Program-made: the position numbers and the translations under genes
NCBI GenBank assembly: GCA_965263305.1
Contig: OZ253666.1
Coordinates: 744,001-808,000 of the forward strand
Reading direction: 5' to 3'
DNA from: MED-G105 sp965263305
GTDB taxonomy: Bacteria; Pseudomonadota; Alphaproteobacteria; Caulobacterales; Parvularculaceae
Length of the DNA stretch: 64,000 bases
Shown: positions 43,850 to 52,865 of the stretch, in pieces
Layout of the letters: every line of letters begins with the position of its first letter
Position numbering within the stretch: position 1 is the first letter of the stretch
Notes under the pieces: model-generated
What the model was told of the DNA's origin: nothing
What the model saw: the letters and a program-made list of their open reading frames with translations, nothing else
Databases searched by the model: none

Positions 43850-45133
43850 TTAAGCAGCTCCTTTTTGATTGGGCAGTGACGTTTCGTTATTCCCTGCCTC
43901 TTCCTCAGGGTCGGCGTTGTTGACGATCGCTGTCGCGTGGCTTCGATGGAAAGCGGCGGCGGGTTCAAAGGATTGATCATGATCCGGTGCACGATCGCTC
44001 AATAACCCAGTCTGAGGGACGGCGCGCTGCAGACAGACAGCGATCCGTTCTCCCGCACGACCAAGACGCCCCTGAACAATCGCACGACCGCCTGCGGTCA
44101 ATGTCACAACAGATTTCGGCGATGCTGGAAAAACTAGAAGATCCCCTACGGACAAATCGTTTAGCTCCTTGAGAGCCACGTTTTTCTCCGCCAAAACGGC
44201 GTTTATATCAACGCGAGCGGCGCGCACCTCCTCATCTATGCGCCGGCGCCATAAATGATCATCGCTGCCATGTTCACCGATAAAGTCGCGCTGCAATGTC
44301 TCGCCAAGGGGCTCAATCGCGGTGTGCGGAAGCACAATCATTGCAGCAGCGTTTCGCTCTCCCATCCGGACTTTGTATTTACCAACCGCGCAAACACTCG
44401 GCTCCTGCGCGATCGCTGCGAAACGTGGTATTGTCTCTATACGATCAAGCGTAAAGTCTGCGTCAAAAACAGCCTTTAGGGACGCGTTGAAATCATCAAT
44501 CATAGACTTGATGACCCGTTCGGCGAGACCCAGTTCAATTTGCGTCAAAGCGCGGAAGTCATCGAAGAACCCTAAATCGCCGCGTCGGCCGCCAAGCAGC
44601 AGATCCAATACCGCTAGCATGAGCGCGGCATCGGATACAATAAGTGCATAGGCGTCCAAGTTCTTTGAGTGCATCACGCCAATGACAGAGGCGCGATCAT
44701 GGCTATGAAGAAAGTCGCCAAACCTCTTCGTCGCCACATCTTCTAAACTAACTTCAAGGTTTTCATCCGTTAACTGCCGAAAACTGCGGGTCATACGCCG
44801 CGCCGCGCGATCTAAAACCACGTCCAACATCGGCATTCGCCGCTGCGCCACAATAGCGGAATTGATAAGAGCGTTTAACCCTGAACGGTCGACACGATCC
44901 TCTCCCACTAAGTCGAATTCAAAAAAATCACCGATCACGGGCTCTTCCGGCGCATCCCAACCAATATCCCCGTCTTCCGGTTCGCCGTTCGGCGATTGAC
45001 GTTCCGGCTCTGGAATAAGATCGTCGGTTTCCTCCGCCCTGACTTCATTCCACACGAGATCTTCTTCGCTCAAATCGATGTCGAAATCACTCATAGGATC
45101 AATGCCGCTGGGGTTATTGGATGATGAGGTCAT
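43850..45133 (-). CDS. fliM: flagellar motor switch protein FliM
   Basis: The C-ring switch protein that links CheY signals to rotation direction. The 427-residue protein has the FliM middle domain (about 90-300: FDLVGEDRVDRSGLNALINSAIVAQRRMPMLDVV, LDLLLGGRRGD, LTQIELGLAERVI) and a C-terminal SpoA/FliN-like domain (about 310-390). The acidic N-terminal 80 residues lack a good copy of the CheY-binding LSQxEIDALL motif; only DIDLSEEDL is near it. I start at ATG 45133, which has GAGGTGG ahead and overlaps fliL by 20 bases; ATG 45094 is an alternative. A 40-residue tail follows the SpoA domain. Confidence 0.92.
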   Translation of the reverse strand: MTSSSNNPSGIDPMSDFDIDLSEEDLVWNEVRAEETDDLIPEPERQSPNGEPEDGDIGWDAPEEPVIGDFFEFDLVGEDRVDRSGLNALINSAIVAQRRMPMLDVVLDRAARRMTRSFRQLTDENLEVSLEDVATKRFGDFLHSHDRASVIGVMHSKNLDAYALIVSDAALMLAVLDLLLGGRRGDLGFFDDFRALTQIELGLAERVIKSMIDDFNASLKAVFDADFTLDRIETIPRFAAIAQEPSVCAVGKYKVRMGERNAAAMIVLPHTAIEPLGETLQRDFIGEHGSDDHLWRRRIDEEVRAARVDINAVLAEKNVALKELNDLSVGDLLVFPASPKSVVTLTAGGRAIVQGRLGRAGERIAVCLQRAVPQTGLLSDRAPDHDQSFEPAAAFHRSHATAIVNNADPEEEAGNNETSLPNQKGAA

Positions 45134-45638
45134 GAATAACCACCTCACGTATTTGATGGGGCGCCAGCACCAAGTTCACGCGACGCAGTAATTCTTCTTT
45201 CAATCGTTCCTGATCCTCGGTGCTGTCGAAATCTTCGGGGGTTAAGCGCCTAAATAGAAACATCATCCGCTCGCGAATGGCGCTGTTATGAATCATCACC
45301 GCCTGCTCGACAGCCGGGTCGTCGGTCACCAGCATCGCAGACAACCGCATGAAAGCCACCTGGCCTAAGGGATCGGGAGCAAGATCCACCAAAAATGGTT
45401 CTAAACGGACCGCTGTTCCATCACCGTTGACCACCGTCCGTAACCGCTCTGCATACGGTCGGCCATTATCGAAACGAAGAAAACTCGTCGAGACGGACAG
45501 CATCAATGCAGCGACGACCACGGCTAAAACGATGTGTTTTCCGGGCGTGCGGACGCGAACGCGGGAGCCGTGTCGCCCCGGCGCCGTACCGGTTTGGCCA
45601 TTTTGATTGGCCCAATTATTCATAGTCGCGTCGTTCAT
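45114..45638 (-). CDS. fliL: flagellar basal body-associated protein FliL
   Basis: A 174-residue inner membrane protein that surrounds stators and supports torque. A basic cytoplasmic N-terminus (about 1-33) precedes one membrane helix (about 34-52, HIVLAVVVAALMLSVSTSF) and a stomatin-like periplasmic domain with the usual ending (EELLRRVNLVLAPHQIREVVIHDLIIQ). It is the first gene of the fliL-fliM-DUF6468-MotE-like-TPR unit and is divergent from flgF. The region upstream has no clear sigma-54 motif, which fits an earlier class of flagellar gene. Confidence 0.92.
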   Translation of the reverse strand: MNDATMNNWANQNGQTGTAPGRHGSRVRVRTPGKHIVLAVVVAALMLSVSTSFLRFDNGRPYAERLRTVVNGDGTAVRLEPFLVDLAPDPLGQVAFMRLSAMLVTDDPAVEQAVMIHNSAIRERMMFLFRRLTPEDFDSTEDQERLKEELLRRVNLVLAPHQIREVVIHDLIIQ

Positions 45639-45792
45639 TCAGAGCCCGATTCACCCGCCATCGCCTGCCAATGGCGTTCACTCAGATGGGGCAACGCCGT
45701 TTAGGCGCTTACCGATCCCATTCAGGCGTGATCCATTCGCGCCGCATCATGCCCCTATCAGGGTTAAAGGAGCGTTGAGGCGGTGAAATCTG

Positions 45793-45810
45793 CCCGGCAG
45801 AACTTGCCGG
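45793..45810. promoter_or_regulatory. candidate enhancer (FlbD-type) for flgF
   Basis: CCCGGCAGAACTTGCCGG is an imperfect palindrome with a 6-7 bp stem, 49 bases upstream of the sigma-54 promoter of flgF. The GGCA..AACTT core is shared with the flgI upstream element. It may be an activator site. Confidence 0.35.
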
Positions 45811-45858
45811 CCACGCCCCGATGCAAAAATAACCCATTGTTTTTAATAGTTTTTTCTT

Positions 45859-45873
45859 TGGCATGAGGCTTGC
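45859..45873 (+). promoter_or_regulatory. sigma-54 promoter of flgF-flgG-flgA-flgH
   Basis: TGGCATGAGGCTTGC has the -24 GG and -12 GC at exact spacing and full TTGC. Transcription would begin near 45885, about 33 bases before the flgF ATG. Confidence 0.82.
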
Positions 45874-45917
45874 GCACGACGTTAACCAAGCTTTGCCCTT
45901 GCGAGTTGAGACAGACT

Positions 45918-46667
45918 ATGGAAAACGCCATCGCCGCCGCCCTATCCCGCCAGATCGTGCTGACACGTGCGCTCGACGTGACGGCCAATAATATCGCCAA
46001 CCAATCAACTGCGGGCTTTAAGGCGGAACGAGCCGCCTTTGAGGAGTTTCTCGCGCCGACGAGGGGGCAGAATGCCGGCGGATCAGGCGGGCTGGACGGG
46101 CGCGCCGTTTCTCTCGTTATCGATCCATCTAGTTTTACCGATTTTAGCGCCGGCGACGTACAGGCGACCGGCGGCGACCTCGATTTCGCCATCGACGGCG
46201 ACGGATTTTTCGCCGTCGAGACGGCAAATGGCGTGCGCTACACCCGCGACGGACGCTTCACTGTGAACGGCTTTGGCGAGCTCACAACGCAATCCGGCGC
46301 GGCGGTCCTGGACGATAACGGCGGCTCAATCGTGCTCAATGTTACAGCCGGTCCTGTTCTATCCACGCCGGAAGGCGACCTGCAACAGAATGGCGCGACG
46401 GTCGCGCGGCTTGGCATTTATGAAACAGAAGAGCCTCGCGCCCTGAGCAAGGAAGGCGATAACCTTTTCAGCGCGCCGACGGCGCTTAGCGCCTCGGAGA
46501 CGCCAAAGGTTCTGCGCGGGTTCGTCGAAGCATCGAATATCGCGCCGGTGAAAGCCGTGACCGATATGATCGGCATTTTGCGCGCCTATCAACAAGCCAG
46601 CGAAGTGGCGAGCGCCGCCGATGATATCTCCCGCGAGGCCATCCGCCGCCTGAGTGATGTTAGCTAA
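45918..46667 (+). CDS. flgF: flagellar proximal rod protein FlgF
   Basis: A 249-residue rod subunit exported by the flagellar type III apparatus. It has the N-terminal rod motif ALDVTANNIANQSTAGFKAERAAFEEF, the D1 domain with DFAIDGDGFFAVETANGVRYTRDGRFTVNGFGEL, and the C-terminal helix VEASNIAPVKAVTDMIGILRAYQQAS. I use ATG 45918; the frame extends upstream but runs into the promoter. It is first of four co-directional rod and ring genes. Confidence 0.95.
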   Translation: MENAIAAALSRQIVLTRALDVTANNIANQSTAGFKAERAAFEEFLAPTRGQNAGGSGGLDGRAVSLVIDPSSFTDFSAGDVQATGGDLDFAIDGDGFFAVETANGVRYTRDGRFTVNGFGELTTQSGAAVLDDNGGSIVLNVTAGPVLSTPEGDLQQNGATVARLGIYETEEPRALSKEGDNLFSAPTALSASETPKVLRGFVEASNIAPVKAVTDMIGILRAYQQASEVASAADDISREAIRRLSDVS

Positions 46668-46705
46668 CGCCATCTGGCGCCCCGATTTGAACTTGAGGAC
46701 AAAAA

Positions 46706-47494
46706 ATGAAATCCCTCTCTACCGCCGCTACCGGCATGCTCGCCCAACAACGCAATGTGGAGGTTATTTCCAACAACATTGCGAACCTCAATACGGTCGG
46801 GTTCAAGCGGCAACGCGCGGAATTTCAGGACCTTCTGTATCAAACCTTAGAACGGCCGGGCGCCGTGTCGTCTTCTACGGGGACGATCGTCCCCAACGGC
46901 GTTCAGATCGGCGCGGGGGTCCGAACAGGGTCGGTTTATCGCATCACGGAACAAGGGAACGTCACTTCTACGGGCAATGACTTCGATCTTGCTATTTCAG
47001 GGCGCGGATTTTTCCGCGTGCAGTTACCGGATGGGGTTGATGCGTTTACCCGCGCTGGCAATTTCGCCATCTCCCCCGATGGGGAGATCGTGACCGAAGA
47101 CGGTTACCTCGTCTCGCCGGGCGTGACGGTGCCGGAAGATGCAACGGATATCGCGATATCAGAGACGGGTATTGTCCAGGCGCGCATCGCCGGCGACGAA
47201 AACCTGACGGAACTTGGGACGCTTGAGCTTGTCACGTTCTTTAATGAATCAGGCCTTGAAGCCATCGGCGACAACCTTCTCTTGGAAACGGCCGCCTCTG
47301 GCACGCGGGTCATTGGCGAGCCGGGCGATCCGGGGTTTGGGCGCATCCTGCAAGGGTTTGTTGAAACCTCCAATGTCGATCCTGTGCAAGAGATCACCGC
47401 CCTCATCGCCGCCCAGCGGGCCTATGAAATGAACGCGCGGGTCATTGAGACATCCGACGAGATGCTCGCCACCAACGCCAACCTTCGCCGATAG
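46706..47494 (+). CDS. flgG: flagellar distal rod protein FlgG
   Basis: A 262-residue distal rod subunit. The N-terminal signature LSTAATGMLAQQRNVEVISNNIANLNTVGFKRQRAEFQDLLYQ and the end GFVETSNVDPVQEITALIAAQRAYEMNARVIETSDEMLATNANLRR are those of FlgG; the DFDLAISGRGFFRVQLPDG segment lies between. Length is typical. GAGGA precedes the ATG, and the gene lies 38 bases after flgF. Confidence 0.97.
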   Translation: MKSLSTAATGMLAQQRNVEVISNNIANLNTVGFKRQRAEFQDLLYQTLERPGAVSSSTGTIVPNGVQIGAGVRTGSVYRITEQGNVTSTGNDFDLAISGRGFFRVQLPDGVDAFTRAGNFAISPDGEIVTEDGYLVSPGVTVPEDATDIAISETGIVQARIAGDENLTELGTLELVTFFNESGLEAIGDNLLLETAASGTRVIGEPGDPGFGRILQGFVETSNVDPVQEITALIAAQRAYEMNARVIETSDEMLATNANLRR

Positions 47495-47506
47495 GACAGA
47501 GTTGAC

Positions 47507-48307
47507 ATGAGAGCCCTCCGTATCCCTGGTTTTTTATCCTATGCGCTTGTCGGGCTTTGGTTTTTACTGACCCTTACCCAGGCGCGCGCCCAACAAGATG
47601 ACGCCTTGGCCATTTTGGTCGCCAATGCGTTGGCCGATAAAGGCGCGCCCGCAGGGGCGACCATCGAAATCGACTTTAATTCAAGCCTTATCACTGATGG
47701 ATTTGATCCGCTTGGCGCCCAAATGGACGGTGCAAGCTATAATGCCAGCGTAGGGCGTTTTGTCCTTCGGTTTAAAAGTGATGCGGGCACGGCGGTTGTT
47801 GTTGGCGACGCTGTCTTGATGGCGAGCGTGCCGGCCCTCAATCGATCAATCAACCCGGGCGAAACGATTACCGAAAGCGATCTCGATTGGGCCGAAGTGA
47901 AAGACACCCATAAAGCGCGGTATATCACCGACCCGTCACGGCTCCTTGGCAAAACTGCACGACGAGCCCTCTCCGCGGACAAACCAATCCGCAAAAACGA
48001 TATTGCCGCGTCCTATGCGGTGCGGAAAGGCGACCTCATTACCTTAGTGATGGAGTTGCCGGGCATGCGCCTCACGAATCGCGCCATCTCGCTGCAACGC
48101 GGCGAGATTGGCGACGCTGTCACGGTACGCAGCTTAAATGGCGATCGGGTGGTCAGCGGCGTTGTGACGGCAAAAGGGATCGTGAGCACCGCCAGCGGCG
48201 TTCAAGATTTAAGTGGTGAACTGACCATTGGCGCTTTGCGCGCCGGACCAAACACATTTGCTTCTCGCGATCTGGATCGTGACGCGCATACAAGCAATAT
48301 CGATTGA
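47507..48307 (+). CDS. flgA: flagellar P-ring assembly chaperone FlgA
   Basis: A 266-residue periplasmic chaperone for FlgI. It has a signal peptide (about 1-28, ending TQARAQ), a variable N-terminal domain, and a C-terminal SAF-like beta-clip domain with the family pattern PGETITESDLDWAEVKDTHKARYITDPSRLLGKTARRALSADKPIRKNDI and GEIGDAVTVRSLNGDRVVSG. It follows flgG by 12 bases with an AGGA site, which keeps the chaperone in the same operon as the L-ring gene while its client flgI is 24 kb away. Confidence 0.93.
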   Translation: MRALRIPGFLSYALVGLWFLLTLTQARAQQDDALAILVANALADKGAPAGATIEIDFNSSLITDGFDPLGAQMDGASYNASVGRFVLRFKSDAGTAVVVGDAVLMASVPALNRSINPGETITESDLDWAEVKDTHKARYITDPSRLLGKTARRALSADKPIRKNDIAASYAVRKGDLITLVMELPGMRLTNRAISLQRGEIGDAVTVRSLNGDRVVSGVVTAKGIVSTASGVQDLSGELTIGALRAGPNTFASRDLDRDAHTSNID

Positions 48308-48318
48308 GGAAAATTTCA

Positions 48319-49065
48319 ATGACCCCGCTTTCGCGAACCCTCCTCGCTGTCTTTGCCGTTCTAGCCGTATCTGGCTGTGCGACGGGTCAACGCCTTGCCA
48401 ATGTCGGCCAAGCGCCCGGATTGTCGCCCACGGAAAACCCAGCCAACCTCCATGGCGGACGCCTCGTCTCTTTTCCCGTGCCAACGCAGGAAGTCACCGT
48501 CCCGCAATCAAACTCGCTTTGGCGACCGGGCGCACGGAGTTTTTTCAAGGACCAGCGCGCCCGCAAGACGGGTGATATTGTCACTGTCGTGATCGATATT
48601 GATGACCGCGCGCGTCTCGATAACACAACGGAACGTCGGCGCAGCACCGGCGAAGCCGCCAACATCCCGGCATTTGGCGGGCTCGAACAACAGCTGGTAG
48701 AGCTTCTCCCCGATGGCGCCAATGCGGCTCAGCTTGTTGATCTGAGTTCGGATTCCACCAATCGCGGCGAGGGATCGGTGGACCGACGGGAAGATGTGGA
48801 ATTGACCATCGCCGCCATTGTCACCGACATCCTGCCAAACGGCAATCTTGTGATCGCCGGCAAGCAAGAGGTGCGGGTGAATTATGAAGTGCGCGAACTA
48901 ACTGTCACAGGGATCGCTCGGCCTGAAGATATTTCCAACGCCAACCGCATCGACCACTCCGATATCGCAGAAGCACGCATTTCCTATGGTGGACGCGGAC
49001 AGCTAAGCGATGTGCAACAAGCCCGCTACGGCCAGCAGATATATGATATTCTGTTCCCGTTCTAA
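48319..49065 (+). CDS. flgH: flagellar L-ring lipoprotein FlgH
   Basis: A 248-residue outer membrane lipoprotein forming the L ring. The lipobox is VSGC (after LLAVFAVLA). The body has SLWRPGARSFFKDQRARKTGDIVTVVIDIDDRA, the GEGSVDRREDVELTIAAIVTDILPNGNLVIAGKQEVRVNYEVRELTVTGIARPEDIS stretch and the end YGGRGQLSDVQQARYGQQIYDILFPF, all characteristic. I use ATG 48319 with GAGGAAA ahead rather than an upstream TTG. Last gene of the sigma-54 operon. Confidence 0.96.
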   Translation: MTPLSRTLLAVFAVLAVSGCATGQRLANVGQAPGLSPTENPANLHGGRLVSFPVPTQEVTVPQSNSLWRPGARSFFKDQRARKTGDIVTVVIDIDDRARLDNTTERRRSTGEAANIPAFGGLEQQLVELLPDGANAAQLVDLSSDSTNRGEGSVDRREDVELTIAAIVTDILPNGNLVIAGKQEVRVNYEVRELTVTGIARPEDISNANRIDHSDIAEARISYGGRGQLSDVQQARYGQQIYDILFPF

Positions 49066-49110
49066 CACTGGTGCATTTGTGAGGCCGCAAGGGTAGTCGC
49101 GTCAATCGCC

Positions 49111-49944
49111 CTACACCCGGGGCAACCACATGCCCATCGTCGCGGCGAAGACGCCGACAATCGTGACCCCGGTCGCTAGGAAAATCGCCAATGCAGCGCT
49201 TAGCTTTAATCCAGCGTGTTGGCTGTCCTGCGCCCGGAAATATAACTCTAAGAAGGCAAGCGGGATCGCCATTTGGGCGAAGTAGATGAATGTAATGGCG
49301 GGGCCGGTAAAGGTTTTCGTATCAATACCTAAGCCACCGGTCGTCATGAACCAGAACATAATACCGATACGAAAAAACCATACGGCGCTCGCGACCATAA
49401 AGAGCCGCATCGCCCAGCGACGATGTTGATCAATTTTGCGCGCCATCGCAAAGCGAACAGCGATGATCGCAAATACGATAATCAACACCGCATCGAGATT
49501 GATAGCGATGGGAGCAAGCGGCCCGCCCGGAACGCCTCGCGTCGATACCAAGTAAATGCCAGCGAGGCTTGTTAAAATCGCCACCACCACATAGGTGCGC
49601 CCGACGAGGCGGTGAAAGGCGGGAAAACGATTGCGTATCGGCGCCATGAGCTGCAATGGGCCGCCGCCAATGATGATGACAGCGATCAGAACATGAAAGG
49701 CAATGGCGATGTTGCCGATTACATCTCCAGGCACATATCCATCAGGCAACGTCGACTCATCGAGCCCAGGCAGACCTTTTTTGGCGAGAATGGGGACATA
49801 GTGTCCGAGAATGTAATAGACGAAAATCCACTGGCCGATTGCAGCCGCCAAGAACCACAAAACACCCGACAACGCCAACAGCCGGGCGGCGATGCCACCG
49901 CTCTGTTGCGTTACATTGCTCGGTGAAGCTTCAGATTGCGCCAT
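49111..49944 (-). CDS. DUF2306 multi-pass membrane protein
   Basis: A 277-residue inner membrane protein with about seven or eight hydrophobic helices. The DUF2306 features are GGGPLQLMAPIRNRFPAFHRLVGRTYVVVAILTSLAGIYL and KIDQHRRWAMRLFMVASAVWFFRIG, with conserved His and Arg residues at the membrane face; the His pair may bind heme, but this is not shown. The start at ATG 49944 has AGAGGGA ahead. It is divergent from a membrane-bound AraC-type regulator gene and shares a 277-base control region with it, which suggests the regulator controls it. Confidence 0.8.
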   Translation of the reverse strand: MAQSEASPSNVTQQSGGIAARLLALSGVLWFLAAAIGQWIFVYYILGHYVPILAKKGLPGLDESTLPDGYVPGDVIGNIAIAFHVLIAVIIIGGGPLQLMAPIRNRFPAFHRLVGRTYVVVAILTSLAGIYLVSTRGVPGGPLAPIAINLDAVLIIVFAIIAVRFAMARKIDQHRRWAMRLFMVASAVWFFRIGIMFWFMTTGGLGIDTKTFTGPAITFIYFAQMAIPLAFLELYFRAQDSQHAGLKLSAALAIFLATGVTIVGVFAATMGMWLPRV

Positions 49945-50221
49945 TCTTGATCCCTCTCCCTTTTGGTCCGTCAACGCTTTGGGCGCCCTGCCCCCTAGGT
50001 TTCTGTCGGACCATATCGCCTCTCTATAACTGGCAGATAGTCTCTCCCATAGCACCGGTCACCGCATTGCACTTTTGCGGTCGCCATGTCGGGCATAAAA
50101 GGAACGCGGCCGCCCGGTCTTACCGATTTGGAAAACGGCCAATTTTTTTGGCGCTCATGACGGCGCACGCGAGGGTCTGGGCCTCTAAAGACGCTCTAGA
50201 CGGGAACGAGTGAGAAAGACC

Positions 50222-51364
50222 ATGGGCAACTCGCTGGCGTCGCAGAAACTCATCGGCATTGTTAACGGCGCCTACGTCGGGGCCCAAGTCCGGACCCGGG
50301 CCTGGTGGACGTCCACCGGGTCCCCCCGGTGGCGCAACGTCCCGCCCAGTGAGATTGTCTGGTGGATTTTGGCGACGTCGGTCTTGATCTCAACCTCAGC
50401 ACGCTTTTTCGGCGAGCCGACAGGCCTCCTCGCTTATGTGATCGCCATTGGCGGGGCAGCGGGGTGCGGATGGGCCTGGCTTCTGACGCGAACGCTTTTT
50501 CACGCTAAAAACGCGATTAAACCTTGGACGCTTTTCTTTGTCGTCGGCATTATCGTGATCCAGGCCTCAGCGGCATTGTTGGGCGATGTTGATGGAGAGA
50601 TCCACCGCCTCGCAACAAACGCGGCAACGTTCATTTGTACGAGCACAATTGCTCTTGTTTTCGTTGAAGTACTGTCTGGCTATCAACCACGCCTTCCCGA
50701 TACGGAGAAACGGTTCCGGCAACTCTATGTCGGCGTATATGGCGTCACGATCGCCATCTGTTTGGTCTGGGCGGCGAACGGTTCTGAGGCGGCGTTCAGT
50801 CACGAGTGGATTGACCGCGTGATCGCTGCGAGCGCCTTCACCATTGTCGTAGGCAGCCGGGTCGCTGTCGCTTACCGAAAACGCCACCCCCTCGCGGCGC
50901 CGTCAAATCCCACGGACAATCAAATACGCGCACCTCAATTGGCGTCACAGACCACCCAGGAAAAGGGCCGGGATGAGGGCCTGGCGCAACTCATTTCGCA
51001 GAAGATGGAACAAGATCAATTTTTCACGACGCCGGATTTAAAGGTCGCAACGTTAGCCTCGGCGATTGGGGAACAGGAGTACAAAGTCACCCAATGCATC
51101 ACCGGATCTCTGGGCTTTAGGAACTTTAATCATTTCATCAATTCATATCGGATCGAGCAAGCGAAACAGATTTTAGCGGATCCCAACAATAAGGATCGAA
51201 CCATTTTGTCCATCGCTTTTGAATGCGGGTTTAACTCCATCGGACCGTTTAATCGGGCGTTTAAACAGGAGGTCAGCGCCACCCCCCGTGAATTCCGGGC
51301 GAGGTCACATGCCCGTGATGCAAAAAGGAACGGCGAAGAACAAAGCGGCGAAACCATCGATTAA
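50222..51364 (+). CDS. membrane-bound AraC family regulator
   Basis: A 380-residue protein. Residues about 40-215 contain about six membrane helices; the C-terminal ~110 residues are an AraC/XylS double helix-turn-helix (KVATLASAIGEQEYKVTQCITGSLGFRNFNHFINSYRIEQAKQIL ... TILSIAFECGFNSIGPFNRAFKQEVSATPREFR). It would sense a signal in the membrane and bind DNA from the inner face. ATG 50222 is preferred to a GTG 12 bases ahead. It is divergent from the DUF2306 gene. Confidence 0.88.
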   Translation: MGNSLASQKLIGIVNGAYVGAQVRTRAWWTSTGSPRWRNVPPSEIVWWILATSVLISTSARFFGEPTGLLAYVIAIGGAAGCGWAWLLTRTLFHAKNAIKPWTLFFVVGIIVIQASAALLGDVDGEIHRLATNAATFICTSTIALVFVEVLSGYQPRLPDTEKRFRQLYVGVYGVTIAICLVWAANGSEAAFSHEWIDRVIAASAFTIVVGSRVAVAYRKRHPLAAPSNPTDNQIRAPQLASQTTQEKGRDEGLAQLISQKMEQDQFFTTPDLKVATLASAIGEQEYKVTQCITGSLGFRNFNHFINSYRIEQAKQILADPNNKDRTILSIAFECGFNSIGPFNRAFKQEVSATPREFRARSHARDAKRNGEEQSGETID

Positions 51365-51514
51365 CGCCGGAAACATCGTAAACCCCCGATCCCTGCGCCA
51401 TCTAAACACCCGAACGACGCCTTGCCAGCGCTACCCCGGTTTCTGCTATACTAAAAGTACCGCGCCTTGTTCGCTCATCCGACCCAATTGCGCGCCTTCA
51501 TAAAGGATGCTGCC

Positions 51515-52828
51515 ATGCCGCGCGCGCCAGGCCCGAACGCGTTTCTATTCATTTTTATCACGATCCTCATCAACATGATTGGGTTTGGGGTGATTATGCC
51601 CGTTATGCCTGATCTGATCATGGCGGTGACGGACGAACCCCGCTCGGCTGCGGCCCGTTGGGGGGGCATCATGTCTGCGATCTATGCGGTGATGCAGTTC
51701 GTCATGGCCCCCATTCTGGGGGCCCTGTCGGACCGTTACGGGCGCCGTCCCGTTATTCTCGTTTCGATGATCGCTTACGCGCTGGACTTTTTGTTATTGG
51801 CGTTGGCGCCAACCCTCGCCATCCTCATTTTGGCGCGTGTTCTGTCGGGCGCGTTCGCGGCGACCTTCACAACAGCCAACGCATATATCGCGGATATAAC
51901 ACCGCCAGAAAAGCGCGCCCAAAGTTTCGGCATGTTGGGGGCGGCCTTCGGTCTTGGCTTTATCATCGGTCCCCTGATCGGCGGTGTCATTGGCGACGCT
52001 TATGGCGCCCGCGCACCATTTTTCTTCGTCAGCGCCCTTGGGGCTTTGAATTTTGTCTACGGATTTCTCGTTCTGCCGGAAACATTGACCCCTGAGATTC
52101 GTCGAAACTTTAGCTGGGGGCGGGCCAATGCGTTCGGCAGCTTCAAACAATTCAGTCAGTACCCGATTATTCTGCCAATCGCGTTAGCGATTTTTATCTA
52201 CCAAGTTGGCCACTGGACGTTTCCCTCGGTGTGGGCGTATTTCGCCGGCGAACGCTTTGGGTGGTCTGCGCGGGAGATCGCCTATTCGCTCGCCGCCGTC
52301 GGCTTATCAGCGGCAATTGTTCAAGGTGGCCTCATTCGGTTCATTGTCCCTAAAATTGGAGAACGAAGAGCCGCTATTTTCGGCCTTGGCCTCGCCACCC
52401 TCGTCTATCCTGCTTATGGGCTCGCGCCAGAGGGATGGATGATCTACGCCATCATGCCATTTGGCGCGCTCGTCGGGCTTGCCTTGCCGGCTCTTCAAGG
52501 CATCATGTCGCGTACCATTCCGGCGAATGCTCAAGGGGAATTGCAAGGGGCCATCGCCAGCCTCAATGGATTATCCATGATCATCGGCCCTTATCTGATG
52601 ACGCAAGTTTTCGGCGCCTTCACGCAAAAAGAGGGGCCCGTTCATCTCGGCCCGTTCATGATTAGCGCGGACGGCGCCCCGACCTATATGCCGGGCGCCC
52701 CTTTCATCCTGGCAGGGAGCCTCACTCTTTTGGCGGTGCTGGTGTTGTTCAGCGCCTTTAACCGTATTCAGCGCCCGCGGGATGAAGCATCGGCCGCGAC
52801 GGCCGAAGAAGCAACGCCTGCAGAATAA
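51515..52828 (+). CDS. MFS transporter, TetA-like
   Basis: A 437-residue drug:proton antiporter-like protein with 12 membrane helices. Motif A between helices 2 and 3 is GALSDRYGRRPVIL, and helix 5 has the motif C-like GLGFIIGPLIGGVIG, as in TetA exporters of family DHA1. A longer linker and an acidic Glu/Ala C-terminus are unremarkable. The start at ATG 51515 has AAAGGA ahead. It lies 150 bases after the AraC-type gene on the same strand, so joint control is possible but not shown. The substrate is unknown. Confidence 0.92.
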   Translation: MPRAPGPNAFLFIFITILINMIGFGVIMPVMPDLIMAVTDEPRSAAARWGGIMSAIYAVMQFVMAPILGALSDRYGRRPVILVSMIAYALDFLLLALAPTLAILILARVLSGAFAATFTTANAYIADITPPEKRAQSFGMLGAAFGLGFIIGPLIGGVIGDAYGARAPFFFVSALGALNFVYGFLVLPETLTPEIRRNFSWGRANAFGSFKQFSQYPIILPIALAIFIYQVGHWTFPSVWAYFAGERFGWSAREIAYSLAAVGLSAAIVQGGLIRFIVPKIGERRAAIFGLGLATLVYPAYGLAPEGWMIYAIMPFGALVGLALPALQGIMSRTIPANAQGELQGAIASLNGLSMIIGPYLMTQVFGAFTQKEGPVHLGPFMISADGAPTYMPGAPFILAGSLTLLAVLVLFSAFNRIQRPRDEASAATAEEATPAE

Positions 52829-52865
52829 AAACTTCTCGGTTCAGCAGTAGGTAAACGCGATGGCT

